This document shows, piece after piece, positions 18,703 through 26,919 of a stretch of DNA of 64,000 bases. The notes beneath the pieces were generated by a model. That model saw only the letters and a list, made by a program, of their open reading frames with translations, had not been told where the DNA came from and did no database searches. Made by a program: the position numbers and the translations under genes. How positions within the stretch are numbered: position 1 is the stretch's first letter; the number at the start of each line of letters is the position of its first letter. Source of the stretch: Paludibacter sp. (GTDB lineage Bacteria > Bacteroidota > Bacteroidia > Bacteroidales > Paludibacteraceae); NCBI GenBank assembly GCA_031292575.1, contig JARLGX010000003.1:62001-126000 (forward strand), written 5' to 3'.

Positions 18703-21700
18703 ATGGAAAAAATAAGCACCTCAGAAGTTCTTGATTGGGCAAAAGATTTTTTAGCAAAATCGGAAAATGAAATTACTTCGGATGAACTAAAAGAACAGAA
18801 AAAATACGCCATTTTAATCCAAAATCCAGACGACAAAACTTTGCTTTCGAAAATGCTGGATGAGTCATCACAAATTCACGATAATAAAAAACTGGCAATT
18901 CGAATAAAAATACTCATTAAACAATACGGCATACCTCAATTTTTAAGTCCTTTAGACAATTTACTTTTTAAATTATTCACTAATTTTGGATATAGATTTT
19001 ATTATATAGCTGTTCCTATCATAAAATATCGCCTACGTTCAGATACATCCAAGGTGATTATCAATGAAAAAGCTTCATTTTTGAATCATCACCTCACCGA
19101 ACGCCGCAAACAAAAAATTGGTCAGAATGTAAATCTGTTGGGCGAAGTCGTGTTGGGCAATGGCGAAGCAAATCACCGCTACGAACATTATTTAGAGGCA
19201 TTGAAAGATCCCCGGATTAACTATATTTCAATCAAAATATCAGGTATTTACGCTCAAATAAATCCACTTAATTATGCTCAAAACAAACTCGATTTATGTG
19301 AACGATTAACCTGTATTTACCAACAATCTATCGATTATCCATACGTGGACGAAAGCGGAATAGCAAGCTCAAAATTTGTAAATCTTGACATGGAAGAATA
19401 CAAAGACACTGAGTTGACCCTCGATGTTTTCAAGACTGTATTGAGTTTGCCACAATTTAAAAATTATTCTGCCGGCATAGTTGTGCAGGCTTACTTGCCC
19501 GATGCATGGAATTTTCAAACAGAGTTGCTTGAATTTGCAAAAAACAGAGTTGCAGAGGGTGGAGCACATTTAAAAATGCGTTTAGTAAAAGGAGCTAACC
19601 TCCAAATGGAAAGCATTGTTTCGTCGCTCAAAGGCTGGAAAAATCCAATTTTAGGCAGTAAAATTGAAGTTGATGCCAATTATCTGCATATTTTAGACCG
19701 CGCACTCCAACCCGAAAATGCACAAGCACTACATATTGGCGTTGCTTCACATAACTTTTTCAGCATTGGTTATGCTTATTTATTGAGTAAAAAGCACAAC
19801 GTGGAAGACAAGGTTACTTTCGAAATGCTGGAAGGCATGGCCAATCACCTACCACGTGTTATGCGCAGTTTGGGAAAACAAATTATACTTTACACTCCCG
19901 TGGTCAAAAACGAACATTTCCTGAATGCAGTATCTTATCTTGTTCGCCGCCTGGACGAAAATACCGGAAAAGACAATTTTCTGAGTTATTCATTCGGGCT
20001 TAAATATGACAGTAAGCAATGGAATTTTCTTAAACAACAATTCATCGAAGCTTATGAATTGAAAGACAAAATGGAAGCAAAATCATTCAGAACGCAAGAC
20101 AGAAATAAGCCTGGAAGTCAGGGTTTTGAATCAGAAGCTCAAAACTCAAAGCTCAAAACTCAAAACTCAAAACTAGATACTTTCCAAAACGAACCAGATA
20201 CAAATTTCGACCTAAAAGCCAACCGCTTGTGGGCAGATTCTATTCGTAAGCAATGGAAAAAATCAATAACAGATACACCCTATCAAATTCCGGTTCAAAT
20301 TGGAGAAAAAGAACTGATCTCAGAAAAAAAACATCGCTACTTTGACAAAAGCCAACAAGATAAAGTGTGCGTTTGCGAAGCAAGTTTATCGAATTTGGAA
20401 CAAGTAAAAGAAATTTTAACTGTAGCAGAAACCGATGCTTCAAACTGGCGCAAAACATCATTAGATGAGCGAAACATTATTTTGCATAAAGTAGCTGAAA
20501 ATTTAAGTGACAATCGCGGAAACCTGATTGGATGTATGTCTGCCATTACAGGGAAAACTTTTGGTGAAGGTGATGTTGAAGTATCTGAGGCTATTGATTT
20601 TTGTCGTTTCTACCCTATCAGTATGAAAACGTTTGCCGATTTGAAATCGGTAACTATTACTCCAAAAGGAGTTATATTGGTTATACCGCCCTGGAATTTT
20701 CCGCTGGCTATTCCTGTAGGCGGAGTTGCCGCAGCCTTAGCAGCAGGTAATAGCGTTATTTTAAAACCTGCAACTGTTGCTCTACCGGTGGCTGCTGAAT
20801 TTGCCAAAAGTTTCTGGAATGCCGGAGTACCGAAAGATGCATTGCAAATAGTTTGTACTGATGGACGTGAACCATTGAATTACCTCACAGCTCATCCTTA
20901 TATAAAACATATTATTTTAACCGGTGGAACAGATACGGCTTTCCGGTTATTGGAAAACAACCCGACTTGTCCACTTTCAGCCGAAACGGGTGGAAAAAAC
21001 TCAATTATTCTCACTGCCAGTGGCGATCGCGACCATGCAATTCAAAACATTGTAACTTCGGCATTTAGTAATGCAGGTCAAAAATGTTCAGCCTGCTCAC
21101 TTCTTTTGCTTGAAAAAGAAGTTTACAACGATCCGAATTTTAAGATAAAATTGAAGGATGCAGTAACCAGTATACAAACCGGAGATGTTTGGTATGGTGG
21201 TAATATTGTGGGTCCGATGATAACAAATCATAACGACAAATTGCTTCATGCCATTGATAATATGGAAGAAGGCGAATGGTGGCTCGTTAAGCCAGAATTT
21301 ATAGACAAAGACAGATACATGCTAAAACCATGCGTGAAATGGGGCGTGAAACCCGGAAACTATACGTTTAATACTGAATTGTTTGGACCGCTTTTGGCGG
21401 TAGTCTGCATCGACAATTTAGATCATGGAATTGAATTGATGAATCATTATACCGAGTATGGTTTGACTTCGGGACTTCAAAGTTTAGATGAAGCTGAACA
21501 ATTAAAGTGGAAAAATACCTTAGAAGCTGGAAACCTGTATATCAACCGAGGAATTACAGGCGCTATAGTCAATCGTCAGCCTTTTGGAGGAATGAAACGC
21601 TCGGCTTTTGGCGGTGGAATTAAAGCCGGTGGCAGAAATTATGTTTCCAGTTTTGTAAATATTTCAGAAAATGCAATTAAACCCGACGAAATAAAAGAAA

Positions 21701-22260
21701 ATCAAGTATTTAAAAACTTTTCTATAGGACTTAATCCTTCAGAAAAGGCCCGCTTTGAAACAGCTGTTGAAAGTTATCGACAGAACTTGGAAAATGAATT
21801 TTCGAAAGAACTAGATATATGCAATTTGCTGGGTGAGCGTAACACTTTCCGTTATTTACCACTAAAAAACATTGCTTTACGTGTTCAAAAAAATGATAAT
21901 CTATGCGACGTATTAATGGCAATACTAGCAGCTAAATTTGCAAAAACACCTTTAATCATTAGTCTCAATTCCGATGACAGTAAATTATCAACAATAAAAC
22001 AACGTATAGGCGCTGAATTTACAGTTCGGATCCAATCAGAACCAGAGTTTTTAGACACTATGACTGAATTTGAAAGGATTAGAACTTGCAGTGCTAATCT
22101 TTCGGCAGAATTTTATCACAAAGCTGCTGAGTTGGGAAAATATGTTGCCACTGCCAAGCCTCTAATTGAAGGTCGGATTGAATTGCTTCACTATCTTAAA
22201 GAGCAAAGTATAGCTTTTGAATATCACAGGTATGGAAGTATAACCGAAAATGTAGAGTAA
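18703..22260 (+). CDS. putA: Bifunctional proline dehydrogenase / glutamate semialdehyde dehydrogenase
   Basis: PutA oxidises proline to glutamate in two steps, first with FAD and then with NAD+. The N-terminal half (about residues 60-460) is the FAD barrel, with HLKMRLVKGANLQME and the proline-binding RRLDENTG near 410. The C-terminal half is an aldehyde dehydrogenase with PPWNFPLAIP, the Glu general base E761 in SAETGGK, the catalytic Cys C795 in GQKCSA, and QPFGGMKRSAFGGG. The ATG at 18703 is preferred to one at 18634, because the earlier one would add 23 hydrophobic residues uncharacteristic of this cytosolic family. An odd linker at about 464-500 contains a translated 7-bp array. There is no DNA-binding N-terminus, so it does not regulate its own gene. 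A terminator follows. Confidence 0.95.
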   Translation: MEKISTSEVLDWAKDFLAKSENEITSDELKEQKKYAILIQNPDDKTLLSKMLDESSQIHDNKKLAIRIKILIKQYGIPQFLSPLDNLLFKLFTNFGYRFYYIAVPIIKYRLRSDTSKVIINEKASFLNHHLTERRKQKIGQNVNLLGEVVLGNGEANHRYEHYLEALKDPRINYISIKISGIYAQINPLNYAQNKLDLCERLTCIYQQSIDYPYVDESGIASSKFVNLDMEEYKDTELTLDVFKTVLSLPQFKNYSAGIVVQAYLPDAWNFQTELLEFAKNRVAEGGAHLKMRLVKGANLQMESIVSSLKGWKNPILGSKIEVDANYLHILDRALQPENAQALHIGVASHNFFSIGYAYLLSKKHNVEDKVTFEMLEGMANHLPRVMRSLGKQIILYTPVVKNEHFLNAVSYLVRRLDENTGKDNFLSYSFGLKYDSKQWNFLKQQFIEAYELKDKMEAKSFRTQDRNKPGSQGFESEAQNSKLKTQNSKLDTFQNEPDTNFDLKANRLWADSIRKQWKKSITDTPYQIPVQIGEKELISEKKHRYFDKSQQDKVCVCEASLSNLEQVKEILTVAETDASNWRKTSLDERNIILHKVAENLSDNRGNLIGCMSAITGKTFGEGDVEVSEAIDFCRFYPISMKTFADLKSVTITPKGVILVIPPWNFPLAIPVGGVAAALAAGNSVILKPATVALPVAAEFAKSFWNAGVPKDALQIVCTDGREPLNYLTAHPYIKHIILTGGTDTAFRLLENNPTCPLSAETGGKNSIILTASGDRDHAIQNIVTSAFSNAGQKCSACSLLLLEKEVYNDPNFKIKLKDAVTSIQTGDVWYGGNIVGPMITNHNDKLLHAIDNMEEGEWWLVKPEFIDKDRYMLKPCVKWGVKPGNYTFNTELFGPLLAVVCIDNLDHGIELMNHYTEYGLTSGLQSLDEAEQLKWKNTLEAGNLYINRGITGAIVNRQPFGGMKRSAFGGGIKAGGRNYVSSFVNISENAIKPDEIKENQVFKNFSIGLNPSEKARFETAVESYRQNLENEFSKELDICNLLGERNTFRYLPLKNIALRVQKNDNLCDVLMAILAAKFAKTPLIISLNSDDSKLSTIKQRIGAEFTVRIQSEPEFLDTMTEFERIRTCSANLSAEFYHKAAELGKYVATAKPLIEGRIELLHYLKEQSIAFEYHRYGSITENVE
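20137..20174 (+). repeat. 7-bp array inside the putA linker
   Basis: Five or six copies of a 7-mer of the type CTCAAAA/CTCAAAG run in phase inside putA. They encode the low-complexity stretch AQNSKLKTQNSKLDT between the two enzyme domains. The frame is kept. Confidence 0.8.
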
Positions 22261-22283
22261 TTCAAACAAAAATTAAAGACCCA

Positions 22284-22316
22284 AAAAGGGCTCAGTAAAT
22301 ATTATTGAGCCCTTTT
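22284..22316. terminator. Bidirectional terminator between putA and the lactonase gene
   Basis: AAAAGGGCTCA (22284-22294) pairs with TGAGCCCTTTT (22306-22316) around an 11-nt loop, flanked by A and T runs, between two converging genes. Confidence 0.85.
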
Positions 22317-22326
22317 ATGGTATTTT

Positions 22327-23430
22327 TTAATAAAACAATAAACAAACCGGTGCACCGATTTTAATTTGTTTATCTGTATAGGTGAGTTTTCCTGTTTGAG
22401 TGTCCCGTTTGAAGATCACTATATTATCAGTAAATTGGTGCCCAACAAAAATATATTGTCCATCTGGTGTGAGGGCAAAATTTCGAGGGCCATCACCCTT
22501 AGTGGAAACTCGTTGTACAAATGTCAATTTACCATTTTTTGCAACTGCAAAACAGGTAACATCGTTTGCCGTACCACGATTGGAGACATAAACAAAACGT
22601 TCATCGGGTGACAGAAAAATTTCTGCGCCTCTGTTTACAATATCTGCTTTATAAGCAACAGTGGTTTGCTGTACAAGACTAAGTTTGCCATTTTTCATTC
22701 CTAATACCGAAACTGTACCATCAATTTCGTGAACCAAATAGAGTTTACTTCCATCTTTATTAAAAATTGCATGTCGTGGACCACTTCCCGGTTTTACGGA
22801 GAGAGTATCAAAAGGGGTCAAAATCTCAGTTTTAGAATCAGGATTGTATTTATAAACTGTAACTTTATCTGTTCCAAGGTCGTTTACAATAACATATTTC
22901 TGATTAGGTGAAACCAGTACTTGATGTACATGCGGTTCATTTTGGCGTTCGGTATTAACACTTTTCCCTGTATGCTGAATCAACTGAAGAACATCGGTCA
23001 ATGAACCATCAGCATTTCTTCCAAAAACCGAAATACTCCCGCCACCATAATTAGCTGTAAAAACATGATTTTTAGTTGCTGAAATGAAACAAGGTCCATC
23101 ACTGGTTGTTGACGAAGAGTTTATTTTTGTTAGTTTTTCTGCCACCGGGTCAAACTTAAATGCAAAGGCTGCACTTCCACTCGGACTTTCACTAACCGAA
23201 TAAACAAATTTCTTATCGGGAGTTATAGCCAGAAAACTTGGGTTTGGAACCTTACTTGTTACAGACTTTTGTGTAAAAGCTCCCGTTTTCATATCAACAT
23301 CATAGGAATAAATGCCTTGACTTTTACCTGTATCGGTATAAGTTCCAATCAAAAGTTTATAGTTTTTATTTTGAGCTATCAAACTGAAACTCATTATTAC
23401 TAACAGTAGAAATACAACTTGTTTTTTCAT
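22327..23430 (-). CDS. Secreted lactonase-family beta-propeller protein
   Basis: This belongs to the lactonase/6-phosphogluconolactonase (Pgl-type) seven-bladed propeller family. Markers are LLIGTYTDTGKSQGIYSYDV at the start of the fold, repeated blades with NPSFLAITPDKKFVYSV, GPRHAIFNKDGSKLYLVHE and GPRNFALTPDGQYIFV, and the late strand DNIVIFKRD. The length of 367 aa is normal. Unlike cytosolic Pgl it begins with a clear signal peptide (residues 1-19, ending SLIAQ), so it probably acts in the periplasm and need not be a pentose-phosphate enzyme. The substrate is unknown. TACTTTTG at 23454-23461 (minus) is a possible -7 box just upstream. Confidence 0.88.
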   Translation of the reverse strand: MKKQVVFLLLVIMSFSLIAQNKNYKLLIGTYTDTGKSQGIYSYDVDMKTGAFTQKSVTSKVPNPSFLAITPDKKFVYSVSESPSGSAAFAFKFDPVAEKLTKINSSSTTSDGPCFISATKNHVFTANYGGGSISVFGRNADGSLTDVLQLIQHTGKSVNTERQNEPHVHQVLVSPNQKYVIVNDLGTDKVTVYKYNPDSKTEILTPFDTLSVKPGSGPRHAIFNKDGSKLYLVHEIDGTVSVLGMKNGKLSLVQQTTVAYKADIVNRGAEIFLSPDERFVYVSNRGTANDVTCFAVAKNGKLTFVQRVSTKGDGPRNFALTPDGQYIFVGHQFTDNIVIFKRDTQTGKLTYTDKQIKIGAPVCLLFY

Positions 23431-23555
23431 TTTTGTATGAATTAAATTTTCTCCAAAAGTACAATTTATATTTATATAAAAATTTTTGGCCTAAACAAAG
23501 TCAGAATAAATAACGTTATTTTCTGAAAGCAACTACTAATTTAATATATAAAAGA

Positions 23556-23981
23556 ATGTCAATCAAACACACAATTAAATCAGAATGGAAAGGCGATATG
23601 GCCTTTGAAGCCGATGTAAATGGTCATAAAGTAATGATAGATGCCATGGAAGAAGATGGCGGACACAATTTAGGTCCGGGTCCAAAAAAACTTTTATTGG
23701 TTGGTTTGGCAGGTTGTACTGGCATGGATGTGGTTTCAATTCTTAAGAAGATGCGTGTAAATATTGAAAAATGTAACATCGAAGTACAGGGAGATGTATC
23801 TGATGAACATCCAAAACGGTATACTAAGATGCATGTTATTTACCAGTTTACCGGAAAAAATCTTCCAATAGACAAACTTGAAAAGGCTGTAAAAATGTCG
23901 GAAGATACATATTGCGGAGTTGAAGCACTTTATAAAAAAGCCATAGAAGTTACATCTGAAATTCAGGTTATTGAATCATAA
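23556..23981 (+). CDS. OsmC/Ohr-family protein
   Basis: This is a small cytosolic protein of the OsmC superfamily, whose members reduce organic hydroperoxides through two cysteines. The two expected cysteines are present: C54 in LAGCTGMD at the start of the central helix, and C120 in TYCGVEA. The length of 141 aa is typical of the YhfA-like branch. Members of that branch are less well characterised than Ohr, so peroxidase activity is an inference. It lies 15 bp upstream of a carbonic anhydrase gene on the same strand, probably in one transcript. No TAnnTTTG promoter is obvious upstream. Confidence 0.9.
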   Translation: MSIKHTIKSEWKGDMAFEADVNGHKVMIDAMEEDGGHNLGPGPKKLLLVGLAGCTGMDVVSILKKMRVNIEKCNIEVQGDVSDEHPKRYTKMHVIYQFTGKNLPIDKLEKAVKMSEDTYCGVEALYKKAIEVTSEIQVIES

Positions 23982-23996
23982 ACCAGCGATATATAA

Positions 23997-24623
23997 ATGG
24001 AAATAAGCCATATTTTTCAAAACAACCAGAAGTGGATTAAGGAAAAAGTCAAAACTGATAAAGATTATTTTAAAAGACTATCGTTGAGTCATAATCCTGA
24101 AATCCTGTATATTGGTTGTTCTGATAGTCGGGTATCGGCAGAAGAATTAATGGGAGTTCAACCCGGTGAGGTTTTTGTTCACCGAAACATTGCCAACATG
24201 GTTCCCAATACCGATTTAAGCGCCATGTCGGTTATTAATTTTGCAGTCAGCCACCTGAAAGTAAAACACATAGTTGTTTGTGGACATTATTACTGCAACG
24301 GCGTAAAATCGGCTATGGAATCGGCTGATTTAGGTATTCTCAATCCCTGGTTACGAAATATCAGGGATGTATACAGACTGCACAAAACGGAACTTAATGC
24401 TATTACCGATGAAGAGACAAAATACAAAAGGCTGGTAGAATTGAATGTTCAGGAACAATGCGTCAACATTATAAAAACTCCTGATGTACAAAAAGCGGTT
24501 AAAGAACGGTCGATTACTGTACACGGGTGGGTATTCGATATACAAAGCGGGAAGTTGATCGATTTAAAAATTGATTTCGACACTATTTTGGAAAGTATAA
24601 TGGAAATATACAGGATAATATGA
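23997..24623 (+). CDS. Beta-class carbonic anhydrase
   Basis: This is a zinc enzyme interconverting CO2 and bicarbonate. The four expected zinc-site residues are visible: C41 and D43 in GCSDSR, and H97 and C100 in CGHYYC. The conserved VFVHRNIANMV lies at about 61-71. The length of 208 aa fits beta-class enzymes of the can/cynT type. Bicarbonate supply would suit carboxylation steps of a fermenter, but that is an inference. It shares a unit with the osmC-like gene and ends three nucleotides before a 17-bp terminator stem. Confidence 0.95.
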   Translation: MEISHIFQNNQKWIKEKVKTDKDYFKRLSLSHNPEILYIGCSDSRVSAEELMGVQPGEVFVHRNIANMVPNTDLSAMSVINFAVSHLKVKHIVVCGHYYCNGVKSAMESADLGILNPWLRNIRDVYRLHKTELNAITDEETKYKRLVELNVQEQCVNIIKTPDVQKAVKERSITVHGWVFDIQSGKLIDLKIDFDTILESIMEIYRII

Positions 24624-24625
24624 TT

Positions 24626-24666
24626 ATTGACAGACAGGGTGACTTTTAATCACCCTGTCTGTCAAT
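24626..24666. terminator. Bidirectional terminator, 17-bp stem
   Basis: ATTGACAGACAGGGTGA (24626-24642) pairs perfectly with 24650-24666 around a 7-nt loop, between the converging carbonic anhydrase and ketopantoate reductase genes. Confidence 0.9.
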
Positions 24667-24669
24667 AAA

Positions 24670-25605
24670 TCAGTTATTCATTCGTTTATACAATTCTTGG
24701 TATACTCTTTCGTAAACAGGTGTTGAAATTCCGTGTTTTCTCCCAAGTTCCACCACAATGCCCGTCAGTCCGTTAACTTCGGTATTTTTGCCTGCCCGAA
24801 AATCACTATGCATTGAAGCTGTAGTTTCAAAAGGCAATTTTTCTAGTTGTTGAATAACTTTGTCAATCACCGACCGTTCAATTTCAGCCCCTTCGGCATT
24901 CGCCACCAAAAGCAATTCTTCCAATAGGTTTACAAGCGTTGATTTTCGAACCTCATCGGTCAATAATGCACCGAAACTTACATCGAAATAAGACGTTAAT
25001 GATGCTGTAGCTGATATAAAGAAAAACTTAGTCCAGATTACATGCATAATGTTTTCGTGATAATATGCATCGATGCCGGCATCTTTCAGAAGGTGTTCAA
25101 AAGCATATAAACGTTCGTTGGTTTGCCGATATTCGTAACCAAAATTAAATCGGTGCAAATTTCCCGAACTTTCCACTACTCCGGGTTCATTCAGTCTTGC
25201 AACGATATAAACACAGCCCTGCCAAACTTCTATGCCGGGCAATAAAGCACGAATACGGTCGGAATTATCAATTCCATTGAGTAGAGGAAGAATGACCGTA
25301 TTGGATCCGACAATAGGGTTGATTTGTGCTACTGTGCTATCCAGGTCGTAGCTTTTGGGAGTCATAATAATGTAATCGGCAGTTCCGATTTCCATCACAT
25401 TGTCAGTTGCCAGGGTTGGATGAACGATAAATGTTCCGTTTTCTGTTATCACAGTCAGCCCGTTTTCCTGAACTTCCTTCAAATGTGCACCACGAGCCAC
25501 AAAATATATTTCTACTTCGGGATTATCAGCATACTTTTTTGCCAACAATCCGCCATAATACCCCCCTACTCCTCCGAGTCCTACAATTACAATCTTTGTT
25601 TTCAT
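24670..25605 (-). CDS. 2-dehydropantoate 2-reductase family protein
   Basis: The product belongs to the ketopantoate reductase (PanE/ApbA) family of NADPH-dependent reductases; PanE makes pantoate for CoA synthesis. The N-terminal Rossmann fold begins VIVGLGGVGGYYGG (GxGxxG, residues 6-19). The C-terminal helical domain contains WTKFFFISATASLTSYFDV and the conserved SMHSDFRAGKNTEVNGLTG, whose family counterpart binds the substrate. The length of 311 aa is normal. Several paralogues often exist per genome with other 2-oxo acid substrates, so the panE name is not certain. A promoter lies about 120 nt upstream. Confidence 0.9.
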   Translation of the reverse strand: MKTKIVIVGLGGVGGYYGGLLAKKYADNPEVEIYFVARGAHLKEVQENGLTVITENGTFIVHPTLATDNVMEIGTADYIIMTPKSYDLDSTVAQINPIVGSNTVILPLLNGIDNSDRIRALLPGIEVWQGCVYIVARLNEPGVVESSGNLHRFNFGYEYRQTNERLYAFEHLLKDAGIDAYYHENIMHVIWTKFFFISATASLTSYFDVSFGALLTDEVRKSTLVNLLEELLLVANAEGAEIERSVIDKVIQQLEKLPFETTASMHSDFRAGKNTEVNGLTGIVVELGRKHGISTPVYERVYQELYKRMNN

Positions 25606-25724
25606 GCGTTCATTTTTATTTTTTAGTTAGTTGTCGCATGGAACTCGCAATGAACATGGTTTTTAGGTTAAACGTCAGTTCTAATGCTCGTTTCATACGA
25701 TTATTTACTTAAAAAAACTGATTG

Positions 25725-25756
25725 CAAAGTTACCCTTTTTCACTGACAGAGACAAC
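25725..25756 (-). promoter_or_regulatory. Promoter of the ketopantoate reductase gene
   Basis: On the minus strand GTTG (25753-25756), a 20-nt spacer and TAACTTTG (25725-25732) resemble the -33/-7 consensus. It directly follows the terminator of the upstream surface operon. The leader to the start at 25605 would be about 115 nt and shows no obvious riboswitch. Confidence 0.5.
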
Positions 25757-25790
25757 AAAAAAACGAACTTACCTTTCGGGCAAGTTCGTT
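25757..25790 (-). terminator. Terminator of the TonB/DUF4249 operon
   Basis: Read on the minus strand, AACGAACTTGCC, loop CGAAA and GGTAAGTTCGTT form a 12-bp stem (one G-T pair) followed by seven T. It lies 410 nt past the stop codon at 26200, so the operon's 3' end would include the 41-bp array. Confidence 0.85.
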
Positions 25791-25886
25791 TATGAAAGTT
25801 GGATAAAACATATCAGTTCTCGTGATTGGTTCTAATGTTTTTTCTCAACATGATTTATTGTTCTTTAGTCATTGTCTCTGTGTCAA

Positions 25887-26157
25887 GTCTCAGAAATTTT
25901 CAGAAGGACAAATTACCTTCATTTTATGTCTCAGAAATTTTCAGAAGGCTAATATTCATCGAATCATATCTCAGAAATTTTCCGAAGGGCAAACTGTCTT
26001 CATTTTATATCGCAGAAATTTTCTGAAAGGCTAATATTCATCGAATCATGTCGCAGAAATTTTCCGATGGGCAAATTATCCTCATTTCATATCTCAGAAA
26101 TTTTCCGAAAGGCAAATTGTCCTCATTTCATGTTGCAGAAATTTACACAAAGGCTGT
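25887..26157. repeat. 41-bp tandem repeat, seven units
   Basis: Units begin at 25887, 25928, 25968, 26009, 26050, 26091 and 26132 (period 41, once 40; the last is partial). Each starts with a near-palindrome of the CAGAAATTTTCTG type. Two unit types alternate: one continues as CAAATT and ends CATTTTAT or similar, and the other reads CTAATATTCATCGAATCAT (units 2 and 4). There are no unique spacers, so it is not a CRISPR array. It lies in the 3' region of the surface operon. Confidence 0.9.
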
Positions 26158-26199
26158 TTAGTAGGTTTCACACATTTTTTTTCATTTATTATTCCTGTT

Positions 26200-26919
26200 T
26201 TAAATTACTCCCTTTTCATTCATTAGCTCAATCACTTTAATCAAATCAGCTTCGGATTTAAAATTCAAATGGCCAGCTCTTATCAGTTTAAGAATAGTCT
26301 TTTTTTGTTCAGGGAATAATTTAAGAAAAGCATTTCGACGAATTCTTCTCAACACCAGATAATTATTTGAAGGTAATTTTATATAATAAAGTGGCTTTGA
26401 TTCAATGCTTTTTATATTATATAGTTTTCCATTCTCATAGATATCTTCATCGCCAACAACACTTATCTTACGTTGAATATATAAAGATACTTTTTCTTCA
26501 ACTCCTATCTGGGCATAAATCTCGGATGGGTGCGTGTCAGTTTGCTCACCAAGGTTAATTCGCTTAAAATGAATAGTTGCTCCCCGTATGCCTTTTAGCC
26601 AAAATTCAGCCACAAATGATTTGTCGAGTTCAAACTGGCGATAATTTGACATGTTCACCCAAATAAGTTCATCAAAGAGACCGTTATATTTTAATTTTTC
26701 ACCATGAAGCATTTCTCCGGTAGACAATAAAATATCACCATCTACCCAGTCATCGTAAAAATACTGTTCACCTTTGTAACCTTTCCTTTCAATGTAAGTT
26801 TGACCGGTAAGTTTTGGTAAAAAGAGTGTATCACTCTCAGAGACTTCCGTTGATTTGACGGTTTGAGCATTTATCGAAATGCAAATCAATAAAAATAAAA
26901 AGTATAGATAGTGTTTCAT
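26200..26919 (-). CDS. Small exported protein, last gene of the TonB/DUF4249 operon
   Basis: I do not recognise a family. The product (239 aa) has a signal peptide (residues 1-18, ending SINAQ) and a mostly beta, aromatic-rich body, followed by a Lys/Arg-rich helical region near the C-terminus (about 190-239). There is no lipobox cysteine, so it is probably periplasmic. Its ATG overlaps the stop of the preceding gene by four bases (ATGA), which implies translational coupling and the same operon as the MG2/plug-like protein, DUF4249 lipoprotein and TonB receptor. A role in the same surface system is the only supportable inference. Confidence 0.8.
   Translation of the reverse strand: MKHYLYFLFLLICISINAQTVKSTEVSESDTLFLPKLTGQTYIERKGYKGEQYFYDDWVDGDILLSTGEMLHGEKLKYNGLFDELIWVNMSNYRQFELDKSFVAEFWLKGIRGATIHFKRINLGEQTDTHPSEIYAQIGVEEKVSLYIQRKISVVGDEDIYENGKLYNIKSIESKPLYYIKLPSNNYLVLRRIRRNAFLKLFPEQKKTILKLIRAGHLNFKSEADLIKVIELMNEKGVI

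Noticed and set aside
25822-26034. Small plus-strand frames over the 41-bp array, and a CRISPR reading of the same array
   Set aside because: The frames follow the repeat. The units are contiguous with no unique spacers and there are no cas genes, so neither coding nor CRISPR is supported.
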